From positions 50,055 through 114,054 of the forward strand of contig CAKSTB010000007.1 of assembly GCA_934490165.1 (NCBI GenBank): a stretch of 64,000 nt of DNA. Direction: 5' to 3'. The stretch comes from an uncultured Ruminiclostridium sp. (GTDB taxonomy: Bacteria; Bacillota; Clostridia; Oscillospirales; Ruminococcaceae). Positions 1 through 8,187 of the stretch are shown one piece after another (the stretch's first letter is position 1; each line of letters starts with the position of its first letter). The translations under genes were made by a program, and so were the position numbers. The notes beneath the pieces were generated by a model that was not told where the DNA came from, searched no databases, and saw only the letters and a program-made list of their open reading frames with translations.

Positions 1-405
1 AGGTCCGAGAACCCTTGCTCCCGAGCCTACCATTACGTTGTTTCCGAGGGTGGGGTGACGCTTTCCGGTGTCCTTACCGGTACCGCCGAGCGTAACGTTC
101 TGATACAGCGTACAGTAGTCGCCTATCTCGGTGGTTTCGCCTATTACAACGCCGCTTCCGTGGTCGATGAACAAGCCCTTTCCTATCGTTGCACCGGGGT
201 GTATCTCAATGCCCGTCTTGCGTAAAGCGCGCTGTGAGATCCATCTTGCTATGAAGTAGTGCTTCTTAAGATACCATTTATGCGCCCTGCGGTATGCTCT
301 TACCGCCTTGAAGCTCGGATAGAGGAAAAATACCTCGAGGTCGCTCTTAACGGCAGGATCTCGTTCTCTGACCGATTTTATATCCGCTTTAATTTTATCG
401 AACAT
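1..405 (-). CDS. cysE: Serine O-acetyltransferase (partial, N-terminal part)
   Basis: Catalyses acetyl transfer from acetyl-CoA to L-serine, the first committed step of cysteine synthesis, in the cytosol. The visible 135 residues start MFDKIKADIK and run through an N-terminal helical segment into the left-handed beta-helix. There the hexapeptide repeats and the family motifs IDHGSGVVIG, GGTGKDTGKRHPTLG and VMVGSGARVLG are clear. The gene runs off the left edge, so the C-terminal end is missing from the window, not truncated in the genome as far as can be seen. The ATG at 405 lies just after the terminator of a T-box leader (425-703), which fits control by uncharged tRNA-Cys. Family assignment is secure; the short N-terminal domain resembles the EpsC/NifP-like form. 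Confidence 0.95.
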   Translation of the reverse strand, partial: MFDKIKADIKSVRERDPAVKSDLEVFFLYPSFKAVRAYRRAHKWYLKKHYFIARWISQRALRKTGIEIHPGATIGKGLFIDHGSGVVIGETTEIGDYCTLYQNVTLGGTGKDTGKRHPTLGNNVMVGSGARVLGP

Positions 406-424
406 ATGTTTCCTACCCTTCTCC

Positions 425-703
425 GAAAATAAAAATGCCTCCGTCTGCATAACAGACGAAGGCGGTTCGTACCACGGTTCCACTTCGCTTCGGAGCTTGC
501 GCTCCCTTTATGTCTTTAACGCAGACTACACGGGCAGAGATACTTACAATATGTTTTCCCCCTGCCGACCCGGATAAAAATATCCGTACAGCCGCACTTC
601 ACCGTAAATCCGTCTGCCGTCTTTCACCTGACACGGCTCTCTGTAAGACTTCATTTTCCGGGTACTCTTGCCGTACACGGTCTTTACACCTATATTTTAC
701 TAT
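425..703 (-). promoter_or_regulatory. T-box leader, predicted tRNA-Cys specific
   Basis: Leader RNA read on the minus strand ahead of cysE. It holds a GAGAGCCG-type stem I start, a specifier-loop-like GUGAAGUGCGG segment with UGC (Cys) at 594-596, the T-box bulge motif AGUGGAACCGUGG at 471-485, and a terminator hairpin at 431-463. An uncharged tRNA-Cys would stabilise the antiterminator and permit cysE transcription. The specifier reading fits the downstream gene. Stem boundaries were judged by eye. Confidence 0.85.
431..463 (-). terminator. T-box intrinsic terminator
   Basis: GCCUUCGUCUG / CAGACGGAGGC hairpin followed by a U run on the minus strand. It overlaps the 3' side of the T-box antiterminator, as expected for alternative folding. 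Confidence 0.85.
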
Positions 704-709
704 ATGCTT

Positions 710-738
710 AGTGTATCATAAATGCAACGCCGTGTCAA
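710..738 (-). promoter_or_regulatory. cysE promoter
   Basis: Minus-strand TTGACA (733-738), a 17-bp spacer, then TACACT (710-715). Transcription would start near 703, exactly where the T-box leader begins. Confidence 0.8.
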
Positions 739-770
739 GCGGAAAAATATGAATTAAGAAACTTACCTAC

Positions 771-934
771 TTGTAGAAAAAGTCTGTTTTTAAGAAAACA
801 GCTTATTCTCAATCCCTATCCCCAAACCCCTTTCCCCCAGAAAGGGGCTATATTACTGGGGCTACCGCCCCTAGACCCTGTCGGGGGCTACACCCCTGCG
901 ACCCCTTTTTTAGCAAAGATAGCAATTTTTCTAT
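771..934 (+). repeat. G/C-run hairpin repeat, copy 1
   Basis: The conserved core (811-910) contains three successive hairpins: CCCCTTTC/GAAAGGGG, GGGGCTACCGCCCC and a GGGG...CCCC stem. The left flank has the TTGTAGAAAAAG end seen in copies 2 and 4; the right end is diverged. The core is shared almost base for base with copies at 18413, 38803 and 47284. It lies between the phoR stop and the cysE leader, where it could act as an end-of-operon structure. No coding potential is seen. Confidence 0.85.
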
Positions 935-945
935 AAACTAAAAGC

Positions 946-2688
946 TTACTCCGTTATATTCTTTGCGATAGGCAGTCTTACGCAGACGAGCGTTCCCCTG
1001 CCGAGCTCACTGTCTAATGTCACCGTTCCGCCGTAGCAGTTGACGATATGCTTTACTATAGAAAGCCCGAGTCCCGTACTGCCCTCTTTTGTACTCCTGC
1101 CTTTATCTACTCTGTAGAAACGCTCAAATACACGGTTAAGCGACTCCTTAGGTATTCCTATGCCGTTATCCTTTACATAAATACAGCCTATTTCTCCGAC
1201 ATTGTGCAAGGTGATCTCTACCTTGCCGCCGTCCTTGTTGTACTTTACAGCGTTGCTGACTATGTTTTCGACAAGCTCGTATATATGCTTGTATGCGGCG
1301 CGGACGGTAAAGCCGTCACCCGACAGATCTATCGTCACATTCTTTGCCGATGCCGAGGGTTCAAGGCATTCCTTTACTGCGGTGCATATCTCGGACAGCT
1401 TGCAGTCGGTTATCTCTTCTGCTGTCGTCTTGTTTTCAAGCGAGGATATTTCAAGGATATCGCTGATTATGGTTGACATTCTCTTGGCTTCGGTAAGGAT
1501 CTTTCCGATGTAATAGTCCTTTTTATCCTTCGGCACAAGTCCGTTTTCAAGAAGCTCCGCAAAGCCTGAAATTGCCGTCAGCGGCGTTTTCAGTTCATGT
1601 CCCGCATTCGCAAAGAAATCAGCCTTCAGCTGTTCTGACATACGCTTGTCGGTAACATCGCGGATAACCATAAGTCCGCCGTGCATTGCGTCTATCCCGC
1701 TCTTGGAAACAGGGAATATCTGAACGAGCAGTATCCTGCCGTCAACTGTGCTTTCAATATTTACCGTCTTATCCTCGGTTGCCGCCTTTTCAGCACCGCT
1801 TATTATCTCCGGCTTTCTTGCAAGCTCGGGGATAGTTGAAATGCGGCTGTCTTTGGAAGATCCGAGCAGTTTTAATCCCGCACGGTTGATGGATATCACG
1901 GACAGGTCATTATCATAGAGTATAACGCCGTCCTGAAGGCTCTCAAGTATGAAGCGTTCCTTTTCACGCTCGTTTTCAAGCGTTTTCATATTATCCTGTA
2001 TGTTCTTACGCATAAAGTTGAACATCGTCACGAACTCGTCAAGCTCAGGGTACTTGTGCGAGGGTATCTCTTCGAGCTCGGCGGCGTTTTCATTGCTTAC
2101 GTCCTTCATCTTGCCCATAGCCGCTGATATACTGTTGATAGGCTTCATTATCTGCCGTGCGACACTGCTTACCGCTATAAGTCCGGCAACTATACCTATT
2201 GCGGCGGCTATAAGCATAGGTGCAATGAACATCGAAGCAAAATCCATATAGCTGTTTATGTTATAGCTTATACGGATTATATCGTCGTCCTTTACCTTCA
2301 TAGCGGCATATATCTGATTTTTCCCGAGTGTCTTTGAATATCTTACCGATACCCCACTTCCCGTAAGCTCGGCTTGCTTTATCTCCTCACGGGTGCTGTG
2401 GTTATCGTCTGGCTCGCCGTCTATATAGGTATCTACAAATACAGTGCCGTCCTTATTGATAAAGCTCACTCTGGCATCGCCGATAAGTGAGCTTAATCTG
2501 TAAGCGAGATCATAGTCGTGGCTTGGTTCGTCCTCATATATCTCACGGATAAGCCCGAGAGAGGTCAGCATATCGCTTTTTCTGACATTCTGTTCCGTAC
2601 TTGAAAGCAGTGCGGTCGCAGAAACAATACACACCGACATAACTATCGCTATCACAATAAGAAAACGTACTATAAGTGCTTTTTTCAT
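946..2688 (-). CDS. phoR: Phosphate-regulon sensor histidine kinase PhoR
   Basis: Membrane sensor kinase partnered with PhoP. The 580 residues show TM1 (about 7-29), an extracytoplasmic sensor region, TM2 (about 152-176), a HAMP linker, a PAS domain (about 245-345), and a HisKA box with phospho-acceptor His364 in GHELKTPLTAISG. The HATPase domain has N box ENIVSNAVKYN, G1 DNGIGIP and G2 GSTGLGLSI. It is the last gene of the pst-pho operon, 15 bp after phoP. The ATG at 2688 is preceded by GGGAGG. In this family the kinase activates PhoP when phosphate is scarce and is held inactive through Pst/PhoU when phosphate is ample; placement in the pst operon supports that role over a generic WalK-like one. 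Confidence 0.9.
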   Translation of the reverse strand: MKKALIVRFLIVIAIVMSVCIVSATALLSSTEQNVRKSDMLTSLGLIREIYEDEPSHDYDLAYRLSSLIGDARVSFINKDGTVFVDTYIDGEPDDNHSTREEIKQAELTGSGVSVRYSKTLGKNQIYAAMKVKDDDIIRISYNINSYMDFASMFIAPMLIAAAIGIVAGLIAVSSVARQIMKPINSISAAMGKMKDVSNENAAELEEIPSHKYPELDEFVTMFNFMRKNIQDNMKTLENEREKERFILESLQDGVILYDNDLSVISINRAGLKLLGSSKDSRISTIPELARKPEIISGAEKAATEDKTVNIESTVDGRILLVQIFPVSKSGIDAMHGGLMVIRDVTDKRMSEQLKADFFANAGHELKTPLTAISGFAELLENGLVPKDKKDYYIGKILTEAKRMSTIISDILEISSLENKTTAEEITDCKLSEICTAVKECLEPSASAKNVTIDLSGDGFTVRAAYKHIYELVENIVSNAVKYNKDGGKVEITLHNVGEIGCIYVKDNGIGIPKESLNRVFERFYRVDKGRSTKEGSTGLGLSIVKHIVNCYGGTVTLDSELGRGTLVCVRLPIAKNITE

Positions 2689-2703
2689 CTGTACGTCCTC
2701 CCG

Positions 2704-3402
2704 TTATTCTCCTATAAATCTGTAGCCGATACCTCTCACCGTCTTGATAAGATGTGCATTATCGGCATCATCGCTGAGTTTTTTCCTGAGTGTTCCTATG
2801 TGCATATCAAGTGTTCGCGTTTCACCGACAAAATCTATGCCCCATACCTTTGTCAGAAGCTCCTCGCGGCTGACAACTCTTGAACGGTTCTTAAGAAGAT
2901 ACAGCAACAGCTCATACTCTTTCAGCGTCAGCTCTACCGGCTGTCCGTCGCGGCTGACTTCACGCAGTGACGTGTTTATCGTAATGCCGCCTGCGGTTAT
3001 CTTATCCGATGTACTTTCGGCAGAGGTCCTGCCCGCACGTCTGAGCAGTGCCTTTATTCTTGCGGCAAGCTCCATAATACCGAACGGCTTTGTAAGATAG
3101 TCGTCTGCGCCGTTTTCAAGTCCGAACACCTTGTCTATCTCCGCAGATTTTGCTGTCAGCATAAGTATAGGCGTATTCTTAGTTGCTTCCTTTTCACGGA
3201 GTATTTTTACCGCCTGTACACCGTCCATACCGGGTAACATTATATCAAACAGAAATATATCCGGCGGCTGTTTTTCGGCGGCGGCAAGACAGTCCTCGGC
3301 GCTTACAAAGCTTTCGACTTCATACGAATAAGCGGAAAGAGCAACTGTGACCAGCTCCCTTATACTGTCATCGTCCTCGGTTATGTAGACACGTTCAGCC
3401 AT
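2704..3402 (-). CDS. phoP: Phosphate-regulon response regulator PhoP (OmpR family)
   Basis: DNA-binding response regulator of 232 residues. The receiver domain has the acidic pocket EDDD (9-12), phospho-acceptor Asp53 in LFDIMLPG and the TKPF lysine near 104. The C-terminal winged helix includes the RTLDMHIGTLRKKL recognition region and ends VRGIGYRF. The start is placed at the ATG at 3402 because GGAGG sits 8 nt upstream; an in-frame TTG further upstream at 3417 lies inside that ribosome-binding site. The likely target is the PHO box upstream of pstS in this window. Transcribed between phoU and phoR. Confidence 0.9.
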   Translation of the reverse strand: MAERVYITEDDDSIRELVTVALSAYSYEVESFVSAEDCLAAAEKQPPDIFLFDIMLPGMDGVQAVKILREKEATKNTPILMLTAKSAEIDKVFGLENGADDYLTKPFGIMELAARIKALLRRAGRTSAESTSDKITAGGITINTSLREVSRDGQPVELTLKEYELLLYLLKNRSRVVSREELLTKVWGIDFVGETRTLDMHIGTLRKKLSDDADNAHLIKTVRGIGYRFIGE

Positions 3403-3420
3403 TATATCTGCCTCCAAAGT

Positions 3421-4077
3421 TTAAATAATGCGGGTATTCTTATATTCACCTGTCTTGAAGAACTCGACCCACTCGCAGATATTTACTGCGTGGTCGGCTA
3501 TTCTTTCTAGATATTTTACTATCATAAGGGCATCGACCGCAACATCGCCGTTGCAATGCTCGCTCTTTATAAGCTCGACTATACGATTTCTTATCGAAAT
3601 GAACAGTTCATCGACCTCATCGTCCGCCTTGATGGTTTCGTTTGCGAGCGTCATATCTGTAGTAACGAACGAATCGATCGAATGCGATACCATTATTATG
3701 ACCTTTTCGCTCATAGTCTGTATCTCTTTTACGATATGCATAATGGTGGATACATCGGCTGTAAGGCTGATCTCCGCAATATCGGCGGCATTATCGGCGA
3801 TACGCTCCATATCGGTCACCATTTTCAGTGCCGCAGAAACCTTACGCAGATCCCTTGCGACAGGCTGTTCACGCAGAATTATCGACAGGCACTGGCTTTC
3901 GATGTTCTTTTCTTCTTCATCTACCTGTCTGTCGCCGTCTACTACTTTTTTTGCAAGCTCAGCATCGCTGTCACGCAGTGCTGTTATCGATGAAGCTATA
4001 GCCTCTTCTATCATTCCGCCCATGCGGATAAGGTCGTTATTCAGCTTGCCGAGCTTATGCTCAAATGTTTCTCTCAT
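3421..4077 (-). CDS. phoU: Phosphate transport system regulator PhoU
   Basis: Cytosolic negative regulator linking the Pst transporter to the PhoR kinase. The 218 residues have the typical two three-helix-bundle repeats, each with the metal-binding E/DxxxD signatures (DMERIADNAADIAE and YLERIADHAVNICEW). Length is normal for the family. It lies directly downstream of pstB and 18 bp before phoP, the standard Firmicutes arrangement. Confidence 0.95.
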   Translation of the reverse strand: MRETFEHKLGKLNNDLIRMGGMIEEAIASSITALRDSDAELAKKVVDGDRQVDEEEKNIESQCLSIILREQPVARDLRKVSAALKMVTDMERIADNAADIAEISLTADVSTIMHIVKEIQTMSEKVIIMVSHSIDSFVTTDMTLANETIKADDEVDELFISIRNRIVELIKSEHCNGDVAVDALMIVKYLERIADHAVNICEWVEFFKTGEYKNTRII

Positions 4078-4122
4078 TTTTCTTCGCCCTTTCTAATATA
4101 ATATCACACATATTGCAGAAAA

Positions 4123-4902
4123 TCAACCGAAACGTCCTGTGATATAATCCTCAGTGCGTTTATCCTTAGGACGTGAGAACAACTCATCTGTCGGAGCGTA
4201 CTCAACCATTTCGCCTACAAGGAAAAATGCGGTGTAATCCGAAATTCTGGTTGCCTGCTGCATATTGTGAGTTACGATAGCAACGGTGTACGTTTCCTTC
4301 AGCGTGTTCATAAGCTCTTCGATTTTCAATGTAGATACGGGGTCAAGCGCAGATGTCGGTTCGTCCATCAAGATTATTTCCGGCTGAACCGCAATCGCTC
4401 TTGCTATGCATATTCTCTGCTGCTGACCGCCCGAAAGGCTGAGAGCGGACTTGTGCAGTCTGTCCTTAACTTCATCAAATACAGCCGCACCGATAAGACT
4501 CTCCTCAACTATCCTGTCAAGCTTTGCTTTGCTCTTTATGCCGTGAACTCTCGGACCGTACGCTATATTATCGTATATGCTCATTGGGAACGGATTTGGC
4601 TTCTGGAACACCATTCCTATCCTGCGGCGCAGTACGTTTGTGTCAACGCCGTCCGCATAGATATCCTCACCGTCAAGCAGGAACTGACCTGTTATCTTAC
4701 AGTCCGGAATAAGGTCGTTCATACGGTTAAGGCTTTTAAGATATGTAGATTTACCGCAACCCGAAGGGCCTATGAATGCGGTTATTTTGTTTGTCTTTAT
4801 ATCAAGGTTTATATCCTTAAGTGCGTGATTTTCGCCGTAATAGAGATTTACGTTTCTTGTACAGAGCTTGACATTGCTCTGAGGTACTAATATATCTGAC
4901 AT
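4123..4902 (-). CDS. pstB: Phosphate ABC transporter ATPase PstB
   Basis: ATP-hydrolysing subunit of the high-affinity phosphate importer. Walker A is GPSGCGKST (45-53), the Q loop follows in GMVFQKPNPFPMSIYDNI (PstB-typical), the signature is LSGGQQQR, and Walker B is ILMDEPTSALDP. The C-terminus TEDYITGRFG is the usual PstB ending. Its 259 residues match the family length. Cotranscribed after pstA with a 27-bp gap. Confidence 0.96.
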   Translation of the reverse strand: MSDILVPQSNVKLCTRNVNLYYGENHALKDINLDIKTNKITAFIGPSGCGKSTYLKSLNRMNDLIPDCKITGQFLLDGEDIYADGVDTNVLRRRIGMVFQKPNPFPMSIYDNIAYGPRVHGIKSKAKLDRIVEESLIGAAVFDEVKDRLHKSALSLSGGQQQRICIARAIAVQPEIILMDEPTSALDPVSTLKIEELMNTLKETYTVAIVTHNMQQATRISDYTAFFLVGEMVEYAPTDELFSRPKDKRTEDYITGRFG

Positions 4903-4929
4903 TGTTTATCCTCATTTCTCACTTTGGCT

Positions 4930-5826
4930 TTATACCGAACGTTTTTTTCTTATTCTGTAGGCTACAAGCTTTGCGCATATATTGATTATAAGTACTGTTA
5001 CAAGCAGCACAAGCGCCGTGGAGAATGCGTATTTCATTTCCGCACCGCCGCGCTGTGCATACTGGTAAAGCTGAACCGTGAGCGATCCGCCCTGGTTCAT
5101 CACCTTTGCGAATATGTCGCCGATCGAATTTATACCGACTTCAGCCGCAATACCTGCCGTGAAGATAAGAGCCGCAGACTCGCCGACTATACGACCGATA
5201 GACAGAATCACAGAGGTCAGAATACCGTCTATACAGCTCGGAAGAACGACAGTTCTTATTGTATGCCACTTGGGTGCTCCAAGACCTATTGCACCCTCCC
5301 TGTAGCCCATAGGGACTGTCTTTATCGCTTCCTGTGTAGTTCTTATTATAGTGGGAAGAACCATAATCGAAAGCGTCAACGCACCTGTCAGCAGTGAGTA
5401 GTTTACCTTGAAGATATTGTAGAAGAACACACTGCCGAAAAGTCCGTATATAATTGAGGGGATACCTGCAAGAGTTTCGGTGGTAAATTCGATCATTCTT
5501 GTGAGTCTGCCCTGCTTTGCGTATTCGGTAAGGTATATAGCCGCGCCTACGCCGATAGGCGTTGCAACTATCAGGGTGATAATTACAAGATACAGCGTAT
5601 TTACTATATTGCCGAGCACGCCGTAGTTCTCATAAGGATATGAGAATGCGGGAGTAGTGAGGAAGTTCAGGCTCATACCCTCTGTTCCTTTTATGATTAT
5701 GTAGATTATTATACCGAGCGTCAGCGCTACAACTATGCCCGATGACAGGAATATCAACAGCTTAAGTATTATATCGCTCGGTCTTCTGCGCTTTGAGGTA
5801 AGTGAATTGGAAACTGTCTTTGCCAT
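4930..5826 (-). CDS. pstA: Phosphate ABC transporter permease PstA
   Basis: Inner-membrane permease subunit pairing with PstC. The 298 residues have six predicted membrane segments, an LTRMIEFTTETLAGIPSIIYGLFG segment typical of PstA, and the EAA-type cytoplasmic loop GYREGAIGLGAPKWHTI that contacts PstB. The N-terminus carries a basic cytosolic tail (SLTSKRRRPSD). It starts 6 bp after the pstC stop, so the two are probably translationally coupled. Confidence 0.95.
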   Translation of the reverse strand: MAKTVSNSLTSKRRRPSDIILKLLIFLSSGIVVALTLGIIIYIIIKGTEGMSLNFLTTPAFSYPYENYGVLGNIVNTLYLVIITLIVATPIGVGAAIYLTEYAKQGRLTRMIEFTTETLAGIPSIIYGLFGSVFFYNIFKVNYSLLTGALTLSIMVLPTIIRTTQEAIKTVPMGYREGAIGLGAPKWHTIRTVVLPSCIDGILTSVILSIGRIVGESAALIFTAGIAAEVGINSIGDIFAKVMNQGGSLTVQLYQYAQRGGAEMKYAFSTALVLLVTVLIINICAKLVAYRIRKKRSV

Positions 5827-5832
5827 AACCTA

Positions 5833-6837
5833 TCACGCCTTTCCTGCGGTCTTAGCCGCTTTTTCCTTCTTGCCGCCCTTTTTGAGTATGCCGTTTAATA
5901 TCAGATTGATTATCATAATGAATACGAACAGCACAAGTCCGATCGCAAAGAGCGCTTCTCTGTGAAGTCCGCTTGAATACGGAAATTCGGCAACGATACC
6001 TGTTGTAAGGAACTTGACCGATGAGAACAGCTCGGGCATATTAGCACTGTTGCCCGCAACAAGGATAATAGCCATAGCTTCACCTATCGCCCTGCCGACA
6101 CCGAGAACGACACCCGAAGCAATTCCCGACTTTGCGGCAGGGATAACTACCTTGAAGATAGTCTGTATCTTGGTAGCGCCCAGTCCGTAGCTTGCTTCTC
6201 TGTACTCTGAGGGTACTGCGCTTATTGCATTTTCGGAGATATTGATAATTGTCGGGAGTATCATTATCGCAAGCACGATTATAGCACTCGCAAGGTTTGC
6301 GCCGCCTGTGAACTGATGCTCGGGGTCGTTGGCATAGATGATCTCTTCAAGTCCGTACATAAGCGGCTTTACAAGGTTAGCGCCGAGAAGACCGTATATA
6401 ACCGACGGAATACCTGCAAGCAGTTCAACTGCCGGCTTTACAACATTTTTTAAAGTCTTTGGTGCAAGCTCGGATAAGAACACCGCTGTGAGAAGTCCTA
6501 TCGGCACGCCGATCACTATAGCGCCGAGAGTACCGAATATTGACGTGAGTATCAGCGGAAGTATTCCGAACTGCTCTTTCTTTGCATACCAGGTGTCGCC
6601 GAACAAAAAGTCGGTTATGCCGATCTTTCCGATAGCGGGCGCACCGGATATTATCATATATATCGTTATCATCAGAACGCACGCTACAGCAGTTATGCCA
6701 CATACAGTGAAGATGTATTTCATCACGCGTTCCGTTACATTCGTAAATCCTGATTTTTTACTTCTGATCGCAGATTTCTGTTTTCCTATCGTGCTAACCG
6801 CTACAGCAGCACCGCTCATTTTTTCCAAGCAAACCAT
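5833..6837 (-). CDS. pstC: Phosphate ABC transporter permease PstC
   Basis: Second permease of the phosphate importer. It has six membrane segments, the conserved VELLAGIPSVIYGLLG stretch and the EAA loop EYREASYGLGATKIQTI. The start is uncertain. The ATG at 6837 has its Shine-Dalgarno-like GAAAGG immediately adjacent (no spacing), so the in-frame TTG three codons on (about 6828) or the ATG at 6819 may be used. A long N-terminal cytosolic tail precedes TM1. The last 12 residues are lysine-rich. Confidence 0.93.
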   Translation of the reverse strand: MVCLEKMSGAAVAVSTIGKQKSAIRSKKSGFTNVTERVMKYIFTVCGITAVACVLMITIYMIISGAPAIGKIGITDFLFGDTWYAKKEQFGILPLILTSIFGTLGAIVIGVPIGLLTAVFLSELAPKTLKNVVKPAVELLAGIPSVIYGLLGANLVKPLMYGLEEIIYANDPEHQFTGGANLASAIIVLAIMILPTIINISENAISAVPSEYREASYGLGATKIQTIFKVVIPAAKSGIASGVVLGVGRAIGEAMAIILVAGNSANMPELFSSVKFLTTGIVAEFPYSSGLHREALFAIGLVLFVFIMIINLILNGILKKGGKKEKAAKTAGKA

Positions 6838-6865
6838 CCTTTCGGGATCACATACAAATATGTTT

Positions 6866-6918
6866 TATACAGCAAATTCCGGTAACGGATTGCTACCGGA
6901 AAAGCCATTTACTGTATA
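6866..6918 (-). promoter_or_regulatory. Stem-loop between pstS and pstC
   Basis: Inner perfect 8-bp stem TTCCGGTA/TACCGGAA (6877-6901) enclosed by an outer TATACAG/CTGTATA pair. There is no strong U tract. Such structures after a binding-protein gene commonly stabilise the upstream mRNA or act as partial terminators, giving more PstS than permease; that function is inferred here. Confidence 0.6.
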
Positions 6919-6939
6919 GGAATTATCAACTTGCTTTAA

Positions 6940-7833
6940 TTACTTTACGGGAACTGCACCCTGTGCAAGTACGAGTGCCTGACCTTCTTCTGAGAGAATG
7001 AAGTCGAGGTAAGCTTTTGCGAGCTTGTTATCGGAACCCTTGAGTGTTGCGCAGATGAAAGGTCTTTGTACTTCGTAAGCGCCGCTCTTTACGTTCTCTT
7101 CTGTAGCTTCAACTCCGCCGACCTTAAGTGCCTTTACTGTTTCATCAACGTTTGCAAGTGAAGCGTAACCGATAGCACCGTCAGTTGTTGCAACCGCATT
7201 GATCACAGAACCTGTGGATTCAAGCTCCTGTGCGTACTTAGGCTCTTTGTCACCCATTACGATCGACTCAAAACCATCTCTTGTACCCGAACCGTCCTCA
7301 CGACCGATAACTACGATCGACTTGTCATCACCGCCGAGATCCTTCCAGTTTGTGATCTCGCCTGAGTAAACCTTTGCAAGATCCTCTATTGTGATATCCT
7401 CAAGCTTGTTTGTAGGATTAACTACAAGAGCGATACCGTCAAGACCGATCACTGTAGCGTCAAGCTTTTCGGCTTCTTCGTCCTTGAGCTTTCTTGATGA
7501 GTTACCGATGTCGCACTTACCCTCGGAAGCTTCCTGGATACCTGTACCTGAACCTGTGAGGTTTAAGTTTACTGTAACGCCCTTGTTCTTATCCATGAAA
7601 GCGCCGTTTACAGCCTTGATAACCTTTTCCATAGATGTTGAACCGTTCATTGACAGTGTGCCGCTGAGCTCTTCTGTAGCGGAAGATGATGCTTCTGCCG
7701 ATGAAGCTTCGCTTGCAGATGTGCCTGCTGCGGAAGATGTGCCTGCCGTACTGCTTGTTGCGCTGTCTGAACATCCTGTTGCTGTAGCTGCTAATGCTAC
7801 GCCTGCGATAAGTGATATTAACTTCTTGTTCAT
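6940..7833 (-). CDS. pstS: Phosphate-binding lipoprotein PstS
   Basis: Extracytoplasmic phosphate receptor of the Pst importer. Start set at the ATG 7833 (AAAGGA 6 nt upstream), giving MNKKLISLIAGVALAATATGC, a lipoprotein signal with lipobox cysteine at about residue 21. A Ser/Ala/Glu-rich linker follows. The phosphate-binding fold shows NGSTSMEKV near the N-terminus, LTGSGTGIQEASEGKCDIGNSS, and REDGSGTRDGFES, which are the family's ligand loops. First gene of the pst-pho operon, directly under the PHO box. An upstream GTA/ATG extension in frame is disfavoured because it would bury the signal peptide. Confidence 0.95.
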   Translation of the reverse strand: MNKKLISLIAGVALAATATGCSDSATSSTAGTSSAAGTSASEASSAEASSSATEELSGTLSMNGSTSMEKVIKAVNGAFMDKNKGVTVNLNLTGSGTGIQEASEGKCDIGNSSRKLKDEEAEKLDATVIGLDGIALVVNPTNKLEDITIEDLAKVYSGEITNWKDLGGDDKSIVVIGREDGSGTRDGFESIVMGDKEPKYAQELESTGSVINAVATTDGAIGYASLANVDETVKALKVGGVEATEENVKSGAYEVQRPFICATLKGSDNKLAKAYLDFILSEEGQALVLAQGAVPVK

Positions 7834-7939
7834 GTTGTTTCCTTTCTTAAAGGGGTTCTCCCCCGGAGTTTCCTGATACTCCGTAATATTTATGTACATT
7901 TTTATCTGCCGTTCGGTATCCCTCCCGACTACATTTCAT

Positions 7940-8005
7940 ATTATAGTCGCAACGGGCTTTACATTAAAGCAAGGAACGGTATAATGTTCGTAAAGTTTTT
8001 GTAAA
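7940..8005 (-). promoter_or_regulatory. PHO box and promoter of the pst operon
   Basis: On the minus strand TTTACA (8000-8005), TTTACG (7989-7994) and TATACC (7978-7983) form three hexamers separated by exactly 5 bp, the 11-bp-periodic direct repeat bound by Firmicutes PhoP. A TATAAT -10 lies at 7940-7945, while no good -35 is present, as expected for an activator-dependent promoter. Two more TTTACA-like words near 8045-8070 and 8088 may extend the site. Confidence 0.75.
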
Positions 8006-8127
8006 GTTGAAAATTCTTCATAACAAAGCGGGATATAGAGCACTCTTTACATAAAATCAGGGTGATTTTACATTCGGCGGCGCGGCATTTTACAAAAATC
8101 CGGATAGCATTTAAGCGGCTTTATATC

Positions 8128-8156
8128 TTGATTTACAGCGGATTTTATGATACAAT
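8128..8156 (+). promoter_or_regulatory. Promoter of the divergent membrane-protein genes
   Basis: TTGATT (8128-8133), 17-bp spacer, TACAAT (8151-8156), about 30 bp before the GAAGG-led ATG at 8188. It shares the intergenic region with the PHO box. Confidence 0.75.
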
Positions 8157-8187
8157 ACAGATAAGGTTATATGAAAGAAGGTAGATT

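Noticed and set aside
510..752. 80-residue plus-strand open frame over the cysE leader
   Set aside because: It runs antisense through the T-box and promoter, has no ribosome-binding site and a composition unlike a protein.
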